Positions 12,401 to 21,390 of a DNA stretch of 64,000 nt are shown piece by piece. Each line of letters opens with the position of its first letter. Position 1 is the stretch's first letter. This stretch comes from Caprella mutica (Eukaryota; Arthropoda; Malacostraca; Amphipoda; Caprellidae): the NCBI GenBank assembly GCA_947561585.1, contig CANNZV010000343.1, positions 124,001 to 188,000 of the forward strand. Reading direction: 5' to 3'. Below the pieces are notes generated by a model. The model was not told the origin of the DNA and searched no databases. It saw nothing but the letters and a program-made list of their open reading frames with translations. The translations under genes were made by a program, and so were the position numbers.

Positions 12401-12984
12401 TATATTTTTTCTTATATGACTGAAGATGTGGAACTGACCGATAATTCATAACTTACCTATTTATGCTTACAAAAAAGCTCCCTCCCCCCAAGTCACAAGT
12501 TACTCACCTCCCTCTTCATTTGTAGGAGGCACATACTTGTCATAGCCATCAGGGAAGTACTTGGCCAGGGTAGGGTTAAGGGGCTTACCCGAGAGAGGGA
12601 CAGGGGCATGGTCAGGGCTGATCTGGGCCCCCGGGGCGTGACCCGCAGACTCATTAGAGGGAGTATCGTGAGAGGAGGGTGACGTGACCAGAACAGAGTC
12701 ACTGAGGGTGAAACTGGAAGGAGAATGATTGATGGAGTTAGTTATACTGAGTTTTCGATCATATAAAAATTCTTTTTATAATTTGGTACCCATAAAATAA
12801 GAGTTAGAGTTAAAATGTTAGATACTAATTCTCTTTTCTTATATGATCGAAAATGTGGAACTGTGCGTTAACTTAGAACTTACACTATTTATCTTTTTAT
12901 TTTTGATTTAATAAGGAGTTAAGATTACCTGATAAAGATGATAGAAACTAGAACAGTGATGATAAAAATAGACTTTAAAATCAT
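429..12984 (-). CDS. Cys-loop ligand-gated chloride channel-type subunit (3' end outside window)
   Basis: Pentameric neurotransmitter- or ligand-gated channel subunit of the plasma membrane. Exons in coding order: 12929-12984 (ATG and signal peptide MILKSIFIITVLVSIIFI), 12504 or 12508-12713 (linker), 11115-11178, 10600-10737, 10168-10257, 9714-9796, 7633-7764, 1376-1574, 429-561. The third reads into the fourth as VKM|DITIEWFVRMYW. The 83-bp exon 9714-9796 carries the Cys-loop, two Cys with 13 residues between them (CPMDFTAYPFDKQSC), a size and content I recognise from this superfamily. Exon 1376-1574 holds TM1 and TM2 with VPAR before TM2, the Pro-Ala-Arg motif of anion-selective members. 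Exon 429-561 holds TM3 (PKVSYAKAVDQWM...). Phases agree at every junction except around 10600-10737 and 12504/12508. A 5' non-coding exon probably splices to the acceptor at 13001. Subfamily (GABA, glutamate, histamine or pH-gated type) is not resolved. The intracellular loop and TM4 are beyond position 1. Confidence 0.85.
1045..1270. mobile_element. Foldback MITE with GGCCC...CACACTTGC ends
   Basis: Almost the whole element is an inverted repeat: the left arm begins GGCCCCCTTCACACTTGC and the right arm ends CACAAGTGTGAAGTGGGCC. A second inverted pair (CCTTCACACTTGCG and its complement) sits around the centre. It lies in the intron between the TM1-TM2 and TM3 exons of the channel gene. No coding capacity is seen. 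Confidence 0.75.
1700..3208. mobile_element. Non-autonomous DNA element with tandem GGCCGAA-type ends
   Basis: The left end carries two direct copies of a TTTGGCCGAA motif and the right end carries the same motif inverted (TTCGGCCAAGTGTCCG). It is flanked by a 7-bp direct repeat, GAGCTAG, at 1693-1699 and 3209-3215. It is split by a mariner-like insertion at 1824-2921. A related, differently interrupted copy lies at 29386-30165 and shares the internal segment around 'TGCAGTTCGTAATATGG'. Confidence 0.65.
1824..2921. mobile_element. Degenerate mariner-like element, nested
   Basis: 1098 bp with near-identical terminal inverted repeats of about 30 bp (CGGGTGGGCCAAAAGTCACT at the left, its complement at the right) and TA duplications at 1822-1823 and 2922-2923. 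No open transposase frame longer than about 60 codons remains. The TIR length and TA target site are those of Tc1/mariner elements. Confidence 0.8.
3216..4270. other. Channel-gene intron, no recognisable feature
   Basis: AT-rich intronic sequence between channel exons. A 23-bp direct repeat (TTATTAATAG...GTGTAAC) occurs twice at about 4010-4055. Nothing else was recognised. Confidence 0.5.
4274..4533. mobile_element. Foldback MITE, AGGGCCGTACACACG family, copy 1
   Basis: 260 bp, almost perfectly palindromic: starts AGGGCCGTACACACGTAG, ends with the complement, and has the palindrome GATACCTGCAGGTATC at its centre (4399-4414). It is flanked by TAA at 4271-4273 and 4534-4536. A 3-bp TWA target duplication fits PIF/Harbinger-type MITEs. 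Other copies are at 34177-34439 and 63449-63736. Confidence 0.85.
4820..5151. mobile_element. MITE with GTACACAC...TCAAACACTTCG inverted repeats
   Basis: The left end reads GTACACACTGTCAAACACTT and the right end is its imperfect complement (AAGTGTTTGATTGTGTGTAC). The subterminal CAAACTGTTT blocks are also inverted. About 330 bp with an AT-rich centre and no coding frame. Confidence 0.65.
5290..6080. repeat. Decayed tandem repeat with C- and A-runs
   Basis: Two diverged units of about 180 bp each contain a run of C, then a run of A, then 'AGTTTGGGAC' (about 5857-5885 and 6008-6035). It probably represents an old satellite block in the channel intron. Short open frames here are not convincing as genes. 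Confidence 0.4.
6592..6919 (-). mobile_element. Non-autonomous Helitron, copy 1
   Basis: Read on the minus strand it begins TCTATACTATAATAAGAGCC and ends with a short palindrome (GTACTGTAC) followed by CTAG. It lies between A and T, the target usual for Helitrons, with no target duplication. 328 bp and about 90% similar to the plus-strand copy at 29456-29784. Non-coding. Confidence 0.75.
7333..7640. repeat. 43-bp minisatellite containing copies of a splice donor
   Basis: About seven 43-bp units start at 7333, 7376, 7419, 7462, 7505, 7548 and 7591. On the minus strand the units carry CCATAACC|GTGAG or the variant CCATATTC|GTGAG, the last bases of the channel exon 7633-7764 plus its donor. The array directly abuts that exon, so it grew out of the exon-intron boundary. 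Confidence 0.9.
7902..8148. mobile_element. Small element with tandem GCCGAA-type ends
   Basis: The left end has ACCGAAAGC...CGCCGAACG...TTCGCCGAAC. The right end carries the same motif inverted (TTCGGCGAATGTG...GCGGCGAATATG...TTTTCGGT). The interior is AT-rich with a C11 run. It has the same kind of end as the elements at 1700-3208 and 29386-30165 but a different sequence. Target duplication not resolved. Confidence 0.55.
9938..9972. repeat. Palindromic core, isolated copy
   Basis: A TGATATCCATGATGCCTGCA block followed by its imperfect complement. It is the same core as in the foldback elements at 4274, 12264, 34177 and 63449, here without recognisable outer arms. Confidence 0.6.
12264..12457. 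mobile_element. Foldback MITE (TAAGTTACGAATTAT family) with 34-bp palindromic core
   Basis: Arms read TAAGTTACGAATTATTGG and its complement, then CCACATCTTC and ATATAAGAAAAA. The centre at 12344-12377 is a nearly perfect palindrome around CTGCAG. Arm fragments of the same family lie at about 12190-12235, 12741-12890 (core lost) and 62653-62694. It sits in the intron between channel exons 2 and 3. Confidence 0.8.
12741..12890. mobile_element. Diverged relative of the TAAGTTACGAATTAT foldback
   Basis: Inverted arms contain TTTTCGATCATATAA and TTATATGATCGAAAATGTGG. The centre (GGTACC region) has lost most of the palindromic core found in the copy at 12264-12457. Confidence 0.55.
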
Positions 12985-13211
12985 CGTCGGAAAGAGGAAT
13001 CTGAAAAAAACTGGTAAGTTAAAATGATGTGAAACTGTGAGGAAGTACGTATGTTTAGAATTAAGGCAATATCGCATCGGAAATATAATAAATAAAAGTA
13101 GTAGAATAGGAAAATTGCTACATTAGTCATGGATGCAGAAAAGCTACTCCGTGAATGCAGTCACTTACCAAGGAATGTGACGAAAAGGGACACAAGCAAC
13201 GGTGGCTGCAC

Positions 13212-13309
13212 TCACGGATCTAAGAGGAAAATGAAGCCTACGAGTCTACCTAACACAAAATCTAAGACCTCGTAGTTGAAGAACATAACCCTAGCGCTAT
13301 CCTCTATAA
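13212..13309 (-). pseudogene. Coding-like terminal exon, repeat copy 1
   Basis: After a good acceptor (TTTTTTCAG) the frame reads EDSARVMFFNYEVLDFVLGR, then a hydrophobic stretch and a TGA. The same exon, also open, is at 34795-34910, and a decayed copy is near 21288-21390. It lies just upstream of the channel start. A strong donor at 13168/13167 (CTTG|GTAAG) could join this segment to the channel leader at 13000. It weakly resembles the start of a Cys-loop TM4, but I cannot assign a family. It may be a fragment of a duplicated upstream gene. Confidence 0.45.
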
Positions 13310-13779
13310 CTGAAAAAATATCTAAACATGATAAAAATGTAAGAGAAAATCTATTATTCAAATCACAACAGTTTAAATTTCAGTTCTGAATTTTCTCTTC
13401 ATAATTCACGTACATGTTTTTCATTTTTCTTGAAAATATTTAAAAAAAAATTTAAAAAAAAATTAATATGACTTCTAACCTAACATTTAAAAATATCAAT
13501 TAAATAACTACATAGAAAATAATTACACCGCTTTACAAGACAATATTTTTTGTTTGAGGCAGAATGTGAATAAATATTTTATTTACTAATTTGGGTGTGC
13601 TGAATTCAAATTAATGAAAAATTGCTTTTATCACCTCTAGTTTTTAGGTTTTAAATTGTCACATTTTAGATTATAGACTATATATACAGATTTTTAAAAA
13701 GGATAGATAAAGAGCATTAACAGAATAAATATACTTGGATGACACAATGTAAACAATTGATAGTACCGCAGACATTTAG

Positions 13780-14440
13780 AAGAGTATTTTCTGGAGCATT
13801 TACTATTTTGCCACCAGGATATCACGCAAGAGATCGAAATCCCCCATCATACTGGGGATTTGCATTGGTAGTCAGTTGCTTGCTCTAATGTAATGTCTTG
13901 GTGGAATCTTTCTTTTTCAGCATTCACTGATCCAAGTTTGGAGGAAGGAGTTGAGACAGGATTGGAGAAAATGACTTTGGAGTGACATTCGGCACCCCAT
14001 ACTCTCACAAGAGCAACGTCTCAATACGTGGATGGTAAATTAGTTCGAGTGTGCTACTGTATAAGCCACTATAAACTGACCAAACTGCTTCCTATGGTCT
14101 CAGTTCCTTCAAGTTAAGAAGCTCCTCACAATCAGTATCCCTCAGCAAAGATGCCCTCTAAGAGCTTAGCAGCACTAACACCTGGTAACACATCACACAA
14201 GTGCTGGAAAGAAGCAAAAAAAATTTCCCATACACTTCATGGTGCTCCTAATCAAACCATGGTTGATGTGAAGATGAGGAAGAAGCACCTTCTTCATGTC
14301 AATCAGAGGATTCTCCTTGACGCTGTGTTCGCCAAAAACGAAAGTACTTCTACACCCCCATTTTTTTCTGCTTGTAATGCTGGAATACAGCTCGACTATG
14401 CAAGGGACAGAGATATAAAATGTAATGCAAGAACAACGTC
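13780..14440 (-). pseudogene. Decayed copy of a multi-copy invertebrate repeat protein
   Basis: On the minus strand, broken frames give MKKVLLPHLHINHGLI, LCDVLPGVSAAKLLEGIF, MSLQSHFLQSCLNSF and ERFHQDI in that order. The order and motifs match a hypothetical protein family I know as highly repeated in arthropod and cnidarian genomes (with a GERFHQDI signature), recalled and not searched. Several stops and frameshifts show it is dead. The 97-codon plus-strand frame at 14151-14444 is a shadow of it. Confidence 0.6.
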
Positions 14441-14449
14441 ATAAACACA

Positions 14450-16180
14450 AAAACAGTTTATGTCATAAACATATATATTTTAAAATACAGATTATTTTTG
14501 TAAAAGTGTCATAATTGTAGCTCAAAAATTGATCACTAGAGAGGTTAAATGTCCTAACGATATACCATTGTATGTATTTACGAAGATTTCAAGTTACAAA
14601 ATACCTCCAATGAAAATAAAAACTATTTTTGAGTTATGGCAGTAGTCTCACAAATGAGTGATATATTGCATAACTAAATACAACATAACATTCACACAAT
14701 ATTAGAAATTAACCTTGAATGTGTAAATGCATTTATGTACAATATGTGCAAAAAAACTAGAGGTAATGAGTACAAACGGATTTAAAATCTGAATTCAGCA
14801 CCGCCAAATTAGAACATAAACAGATATTTTGTGTTTGCCTCAATTCCTTTCTTTGTTTGCAATAATTATATGCAGGTAACTTAAAGATTTTAAAGTAAAG
14901 ATTAAAACTTGTGCAGAACGACACTTCTGTTTCCTCATCGTTGTGTCACGAAAAAAGTCTAACGGAGAGTTCCGCTTGGACGCTTCCGTCACGAAGTCTG
15001 AAGAAGTACTGTCGAAATCTGAACAGTGAAGCTATTTCACACGCCTCAAAATATGGAGGAGTAAAATGATAATAGAGATGGATTTTATTTCTTCATGTTG
15101 CACACAATTTTGTAAACATCAAACAAATCATTTTGGTTATTACTATTTGTTCGGAATGGTGTTTTTCGTACTACAGTAAATACTTGAGTGCCCCCTACGA
15201 AAAACGATCAAAGAAAATTAATGAACGCTTGATAGAAAATGCAATTTGTGCGGAAACTAAAATAAATCACAGAGTGACAATCTGTAATTGGTACAGTAGC
15301 ACCCTGACTGTTTATAGTTGATCAGGCCAAGTTAATCATGTCGTTTATAGTTCTGTCAGCTGTTCAACGGGTTGAGAGACGTTTCGTCGACAAATTTTCG
15401 TAAAATGGATATTAACACACTCTAATGTTATAAAACACGTACTATGACAGAATAATGTATCAAACGATCAAATAACAAAATAGAATAATGGTACGAAGGA
15501 AAACGATTAAATATATTTAAATCGTTTTTCTACTTTAATTCTAAAACAGAAATACTCGATAATACCAAATTATTGTAAAGTAATTTGAAAAATTGTATAT
15601 GCAAGACAAAATATACCGTACAAATAATGAAATCATTGATAATTAAAGGACTTACCACACACAAATAACATTCTTAGATTAAATTATTTATCAATAAGTA
15701 GCCTCGTGTCACAACTGCATGGGGATAAGGTGTATTTTAAGTACTTTGAGAATATTGTTAATAATATATTATTTCTTCAACATTATGTGTTAAACTCATA
15801 TTTTTCTTGGAGAACATACTTTACATCTTTTATTATATGATCAAAATTGTAAAATGGGATACCGTTTCATTTTCTATTTTAAGCTAACTACTTGTTTCTA
15901 AGAATCATTTTTTGTTAAAAAAAAATGATCTAAATTATTTTAATCTAGTCAGAGATTAACTCTAATAAATTGATAAATGGAAGCGTTTTCTCAAAACAGT
16001 CACTAAATGGACGCTACTTATATGACTCATTACAAGGTGGAAATAACTTGCAAACAGCCATCAGTAAAAATGGCTTGCAAACTGTAATTAGCACTCCATC
16101 AATCTTTCGTAATTGTGCACGTAAATATAGCGTTTGTTTATCGTTACCACACAATTAATCAAATATCAAACACTTGTGAT
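14450..16180. other. Intergenic, no confident gene
   Basis: AT-rich spacer. A short direct repeat (TTGCAAAC...) occurs at about 16047-16085, just upstream of the protease promoter. Short open frames here lack motifs or splice support. Confidence 0.4.
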
Positions 16181-16184
16181 AAGT

Positions 16185-16215
16185 GTATATAAATGCCTGG
16201 TCAGTAGTAGTCATA
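16185..16215 (+). promoter_or_regulatory. TATA box and initiator of the CUB-protease gene
   Basis: TATATAAA at 16186-16193 with TCAGT at 16201-16205 and TCATA at 16211-16215, insect-type initiators. The second is about 25 bp from the TATA box. The ATG follows at 16259, giving a 5' UTR of roughly 45-55 nt with no intron. Confidence 0.6.
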
Positions 16216-16258
16216 AGTGACAAGTAGAACTGACTTCTAACGTGCAAAATCCTGTGCA

Positions 16259-17473
16259 ATGTCCACCATTTTATACAGGGGTATCTGCCTGCTAATCTTT
16301 TGCGGGACAGTTTTATCGAAAGACTGCATGGCTCCTGGATGCAATAATCCAGTGATTCACATGCGTTCTGACCAACGCTACTGGTTTGCAACTCCTCAGT
16401 TCAGCAACTTTTATCCAAATTCATCTACTGTCTGCAACTACCAGTATGTATCTCCTGAATTCACCTTTGTCGAATTAACTTGCGATCAAATGGATATGTT
16501 CAACTCAAACAACTGTGAAGATGCTAGTTTCACAATTTATTCATCGAGAGATCAACGGCAATATTTGAAATTATGCTCAATAGAAGAAGATGGATTCATG
16601 ACAACCATTGATAGTCGATATTTTTTGGGTAAATTTTGGAACTCCATTATTGACCAACTCAATCTAAACGTACATGTGAGGTGTTACGTCCAGGCTACCA
16701 ACTGTGGTTGCGGTCGTGACACTAGAATAACTAGAGTATTAAAACCAGTAGCAACCGAACGAAAATATGTTGAACCACTTCAAAATCCTTACATGGTGGC
16801 CATATTGAATACTGAAACTTCCATTCCCTTGTGCAGTGGAATACTCATATCTGAAACATTCGTGTTGACTTCAGCAAATTGCTTAGTTGGTCTACAAACC
16901 AATATGACATTGAGATTTGGTGCATACAATATATATGCTAAAGAAGATTACGTGCAGGATAGAGAAGCAGAAAAGGTAATTATTCATGACAGGTACGACG
17001 ACAGAACCTTAGACAATGATATCGCTCTCATCAGATTGAAGGCCCCAATTGAGTTTACTTGGGAGGTGAGCCCGGTGTGTTTACCCTATAATGTGAAAAT
17101 CTCTAAACTGTTTAACGTATCAGTCTCCGTCTTTGGTTGGAGGCACGCACCATCTATTAATAGACCAAAGTTTAACATTCTTCAAGAAGCTCGTTTGAAA
17201 ATAGCTTCCTACGACAACTGTAAGCACATGTATCAACCATACTCGAATAGAACGCCTTCGAACACGTTCTGCGCGTACACCGATCACGATGGTTGCAATG
17301 GAGATATGTCAGGTGGACCTCTTGTTTACAAACGAAATCGCAAAGTCTATGTCTTAGGCATTACTTCACTTCATACATGCTTCAGAAAGGAACTTCCTGG
17401 TATATTCACCAGAGTGACCAACTACCTCTCTTGGATAGAACAACAAACTCAAAAAACTTTCTGCAAACTATAG
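16259..17473 (+). CDS. Secreted CUB-domain serine protease homologue, catalytic His lost
   Basis: 404 aa in one exon. Residues 1-20 are a signal peptide (cleavage after LS). Residues about 23-150 form a Cys-rich CUB domain (NFYPNSSTVCNYQY is the typical core). A linker, CGCGRDTR, precedes an S1 trypsin domain from about 157. The Asp of the triad is present (DNDIALIRL, D254). The His is replaced: the TAAHC site reads TSANC (N207). The Ser site reads CNGDMSGGPL, with an extra Met before S351. The specificity Asp before GCNGD is kept. The usual IVGG activation sequence after Arg reads ITRV. It is therefore most likely a non-catalytic homologue. CUB-trypsin proteins are secreted in the saliva and venom of true bugs, where homologues may act as cofactors or binding proteins; that role is inference. 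AATAAA occurs at 17965-17970. Confidence 0.93.
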   Translation: MSTILYRGICLLIFCGTVLSKDCMAPGCNNPVIHMRSDQRYWFATPQFSNFYPNSSTVCNYQYVSPEFTFVELTCDQMDMFNSNNCEDASFTIYSSRDQRQYLKLCSIEEDGFMTTIDSRYFLGKFWNSIIDQLNLNVHVRCYVQATNCGCGRDTRITRVLKPVATERKYVEPLQNPYMVAILNTETSIPLCSGILISETFVLTSANCLVGLQTNMTLRFGAYNIYAKEDYVQDREAEKVIIHDRYDDRTLDNDIALIRLKAPIEFTWEVSPVCLPYNVKISKLFNVSVSVFGWRHAPSINRPKFNILQEARLKIASYDNCKHMYQPYSNRTPSNTFCAYTDHDGCNGDMSGGPLVYKRNRKVYVLGITSLHTCFRKELPGIFTRVTNYLSWIEQQTQKTFCKL

Positions 17474-17499
17474 CTATTATATTTGGTGAACGGTATATT

Positions 17500-17635
17500 C
17501 ATGATTCCACCCTAGGTAAGTTCCACCACGATGTATTCCACCCCGGTATATTCCACACTAGGTATAATCCACCCTAGGTATAGTCCACCGCGGTAAATTC
17601 CACCCCACTTTACCGGGGTGGAATATACCTACCTA
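17500..17635. repeat. Degenerate ~18-bp repeat array with inverted end
   Basis: Repeats of the type CCACCCTAGGTATAGT and CCACCCCGGTATATT, six to seven units. They end in an inverted unit, GGGGTGGAATATACC, so the array can fold. It starts about 40 bp after the protease-homologue stop and is probably transcribed in its 3' UTR. Confidence 0.6.
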
Positions 17636-17784
17636 GAACCACTATATTGATAACCACTCATTACATGCTGACATCATGTTTTACTAAATTACTAAAATTT
17701 CATATGTAGTGAAAATAATGGCCTATTTTTATCTTTGTGTGAGAAAGATTGTGCGATAAGAAACTGTTTCGAAATATTATGGGA

Positions 17785-17925
17785 AAAAAAGGTATTGTCA
17801 ATTTATGGAAAAAAATGTATTGACAATTTATGGAAAAAATGTATTGACAAATTATGGAATAAAATCTATTGACAATTTATGGAAAAAAATGTATTGACAA
17901 TTTATGGAAAAAAATTTTATTGAAA
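17785..17925. repeat. ~25-bp tandem repeat
   Basis: Five to six units of GGAAAAAAATGTATTGACAA followed by TTTAT, in the probable 3' UTR of the protease homologue, just before its AATAAA. Confidence 0.8.
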
Positions 17926-17964
17926 AATTGTGTTTATTTTCTATACCTTCCTATATTATTAAAG

Positions 17965-17970
17965 AATAAA
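17965..17970 (+). terminator. Polyadenylation signal AATAAA
   Basis: First canonical AATAAA downstream of the stop at 17473, about 490 bp away. Confidence 0.4.
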
Positions 17971-20236
17971 GTTAATCATTAGTGCAATCATTTTTAATCA
18001 GAAAAAATAAGATAATGAATATTATTTATTTATTTCATATATAAAAAAATCATTTATAGTGAATAAAGGTAGATTAATACTTATAGGTTAATAATTATAC
18101 CCTCTTGACTTAACATTGTATGCCAGATATTTTGAAAAAGAATTTGTACTTAATAAATTAAGATAAAGTTATAAAGTGGCCAAAGAAGATTAAGAAAGTC
18201 TTAGATGCCTTTAATTAGTAATTATTTAATATTACTGTGTTTTTATAATGAAATGGTAGTCAAAACTGATGTTTCAGTGAATAGGAAATAAATAGGTAGC
18301 CTATATCAGCTTGCAAAATATGAATAAATAACTATTTATATAACTATTATATAAGCATCCTTCTATTTAGCAAATTCTGGTTCATTATAAAATTAATTCC
18401 TTATTTCATCACAAACTTATTTAATTAAAATTAATAATCATTCTTTCTTATATATAAAATAGCATTCCATCCAGTAATGCCACCATGATAGAGGAACTTT
18501 GATTCGTTTGACAAATATTTTCCTTTCATCGTATAAATTAGGAATATTCCAGATTATTTGCGATCAAATTTATTCATTATATTATTTACAATATTGTTTT
18601 TTAACCAAACTAGCTACCAACTACTAAACTATTCAACATTTCTACATGCGTAGTTTTGTTAACTTAGTTATCTAATTTATTAATTATTACTGATATACCT
18701 AATCAAGTGATAATATTGTAGCCTTTAGCACTATCTATTCCATATTTTAGATGTCCCCCCTCCTTATATACAAATTTTCAATGTTGTATCAGAAATAAAC
18801 AGCAAATGCGCCTTCCCAGACCCCCAAACCTAACCTAACCTAACCCGGGCAAGAAGGTTTTATGCCTGGGATATTCCCTTAATATCTACAATATTCCCTC
18901 ATAGTCTGCACCCACAGTTTGATGAAAAAGGGATATTCCTGTAACAATAATATTGGATAATATTCAAATTCTTTTACGAGGGAATATTCCAGGAATATTG
19001 GAGAGTTACAGTATTCGGTCAGATATCATCCTAGGATATTCAGGGAATATCATACTTCTATAGTATTCCATGCGAAACAAGTTGGAATATTCTTGGAATA
19101 CATATTTTTGATAGTATTCCATTCTGAATATCCCATAAATATCCCATGAATTATCAAGCTAGTTACGTATAATAGTATTCCCAAAAATAAAACGAAGGAA
19201 TATCCCTGGAATATTTGGGATCTACAGTATTCTTAGTTAAACAATGACGGAATGTAACAGGAATCGAATGAAAAATTTTACTTCCTAAGAAATACTTTTG
19301 AATATCCCTGGAACTATTTCAATATTTTTGATAAGGAATATATCCCATTGGGCAATATGAAGGAATGTTCCTGGAAGATGGGAAATTTAAAGTATGCATT
19401 TCAAACAACAAAGGAATGTCAATGGAATCGAACGATGAATTTTTCTATTTCCTTAGAATTTGGTTGTCTAATTTGAAAACTAAGAAACGTGGGTTTGTGA
19501 GATGAACTGTTGTAATTTGGATTTCATATGTTCCCTTCTAATTTTTATCATCTATATAATTTTTAACGCTACTTGTAGTTTTAAAGGGTAGCGCAATAGT
19601 TTAAGCACTTCAACTATGTCTATGAGGTGTTAGATTTTTGTGTTAGGTATGTGCTTCCATTTTCATCTTCCGTTCATACATAGCTCCTTCACATAGCTTT
19701 TCTGCATCCATGAGCATTGTCACTGACTTCTGATGAGACTACTTTTAAAATTCACTTTCCTTTCTGGTTGCTTCTTCCAGTCTCTTGTATTTCAAAACGT
19801 CATCGATATGGCATTTTGTTCTTAAGCAGATACTAAACCACCTAGTGAATAAAAAATATCGAGTTAAATGAATAGAGTTTCGGATGAGCAAACTAAACGC
19901 TGGCTCCCTATCAGAAATAAATAGTACCTACAAAAATTACTTAATTCGTTTTTATGAAATCCGAATCAAGTAAAAGTTGCGAATCAGGTACCCAAAATGA
20001 TTTTTATCCAATTTAGTTTTCGCCTTGCAGCAGTGCAGTTCAGACGTTATACACGGGCTATAAGAGACAGTAGTTAAGTTAGTGTCAATTCAAGAAAAAA
20101 GAGGTTAGTATTGTGATTGCAAATGTTTAACGAATGTACACCATTGTTTATATTTTATCAACAGCATTTATCACTCAACTATTTAAAATTTTAGTTTAAA
20201 GTTAAGTATTGATATGTGGTGATAACGGAATAAGAG

Positions 20237-20470
20237 TAGGGTCAAGTAGGTAAATTGCGGTACACTAACTAACTGCGGCCTCTATCAACATGCACATCAT
20301 AGCTTCAAAACACACGTTAAAAACTTAGATAAACAAATTATAGCATGCACTGCGCTTCTTTTGATAGATATGCAACATTTTAATGTAATTTCGGTTCAGA
20401 ATGTTTTTAGACTCTCTTGAGAGGGCTGCAATTAAAAATTAAAGTGCCGTAATTTACCTGCGTGACCCTA
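20237..20470. mobile_element. MITE with TAGGGTCA...GGTAAATT inverted repeats
   Basis: Starts TAGGGTCAAGTAGGTAAATT and ends with the near complement AATTTACCTGCGTGACCCTA. 234 bp, non-coding, nested in the 3.5-kb ATTCC-rich structure. Confidence 0.7.
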
Positions 20471-21287
20471 CTTACCCTAGCTATACTTACCGTACTATTT
20501 TTAGTTTGTAGACCTATAACTAATCAATGTATACTTATATTATGAAATGTTTATTAATATTTAGATATAACCTAGGTTAAACAATACATATTCTCTAGCT
20601 TCTGTAAGTTACTGACTAGAGTTTAATATAGTAAAATTTTAAAAGTACCAATAATGATTTTCAGTGTTAATAATATTCATAGTAGCTTTTCTTCGTTCAT
20701 GAGCCCATTCTTGTTTTACTTATATTTGATTTTTTTAATTTTTTGACCCATATTGTTTCTCAAAAACTTTTTTCCTATCTAAATCTGTATTCCCTTTAAG
20801 ATCTACTTTTAAATCTTTTAAAATTTGAAAGAATAATTTCACTTAAGTTTTTATTTCTTTTATGGATTAACTAATTGAATACAGGTTATTGATAAATGAT
20901 GACTAATCGTTTTATTTCTCCGTAGGTACCACTGTGGTTGGCTAAGAAGTTACAAATCTAGAGACATGTCTCTTCATTTCATTGTGTGTACTATATAGTA
21001 TGAAGTGCGTGATCTAAAACTATAGCTGCACTGACACCACTATATTCACTTCATAAGTTCATTGTAGAGAATATGAAGGAATTTAAGATTAATGACAAAA
21101 TTAATTGCTCGATTGAATAAATTTGCTCCACGTTAAGTAAAGAACCAAATACAAAAGACTTTGTACTATATAGTTGTCACACAGGAAAGTGGCACATGTA
21201 AGCTACGCTACCACCAATCGATTGAAGTGGTCAATTATTTTGCAAAAAGAGACGATAGCACTGTTGAGTGTTGACTGCATTAACAGA

Positions 21288-21390
21288 TGGAAGAGGAAAA
21301 TGAAAAGGTGATAGTAACCTGTGAGCCTTTCTTAATAAAAATTGAAAACTTTGCAAGTGAAAAGTACAACCGTAGCGCTATAGAATAAGT
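21288..21390 (-). pseudogene. Decayed terminal exon, repeat copy 2
   Basis: Aligns by eye to 34795-34910 (shared ATAGCGCTA...GTTGTACTTTTC, GGCTCACAGGTTACTATC, CCATCTGT), but indels have destroyed the frame. It lies about 2.1 kb beyond the 3' end of the ionotropic receptor gene at 23521, the same relative position as the intact copy near the second receptor gene. Confidence 0.45.

Noticed and set aside
14151..14444. 97-codon plus-strand frame MPSKSLAALTPG...
   Set aside because: Opposite strand of the decayed repeat-protein pseudogene, whose motifs are on the minus strand.
17293..17577. 94-codon plus-strand frame overlapping the protease homologue
   Set aside because: Out of frame with the 404-aa protein and runs into the 3' repeats; no motif.
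18829..18846. Three CCTAA units followed by CCC, like the insect telomere repeat
   Set aside because: Only three units. Chance or repeat decay explains this equally well, and there is no telomeric array.
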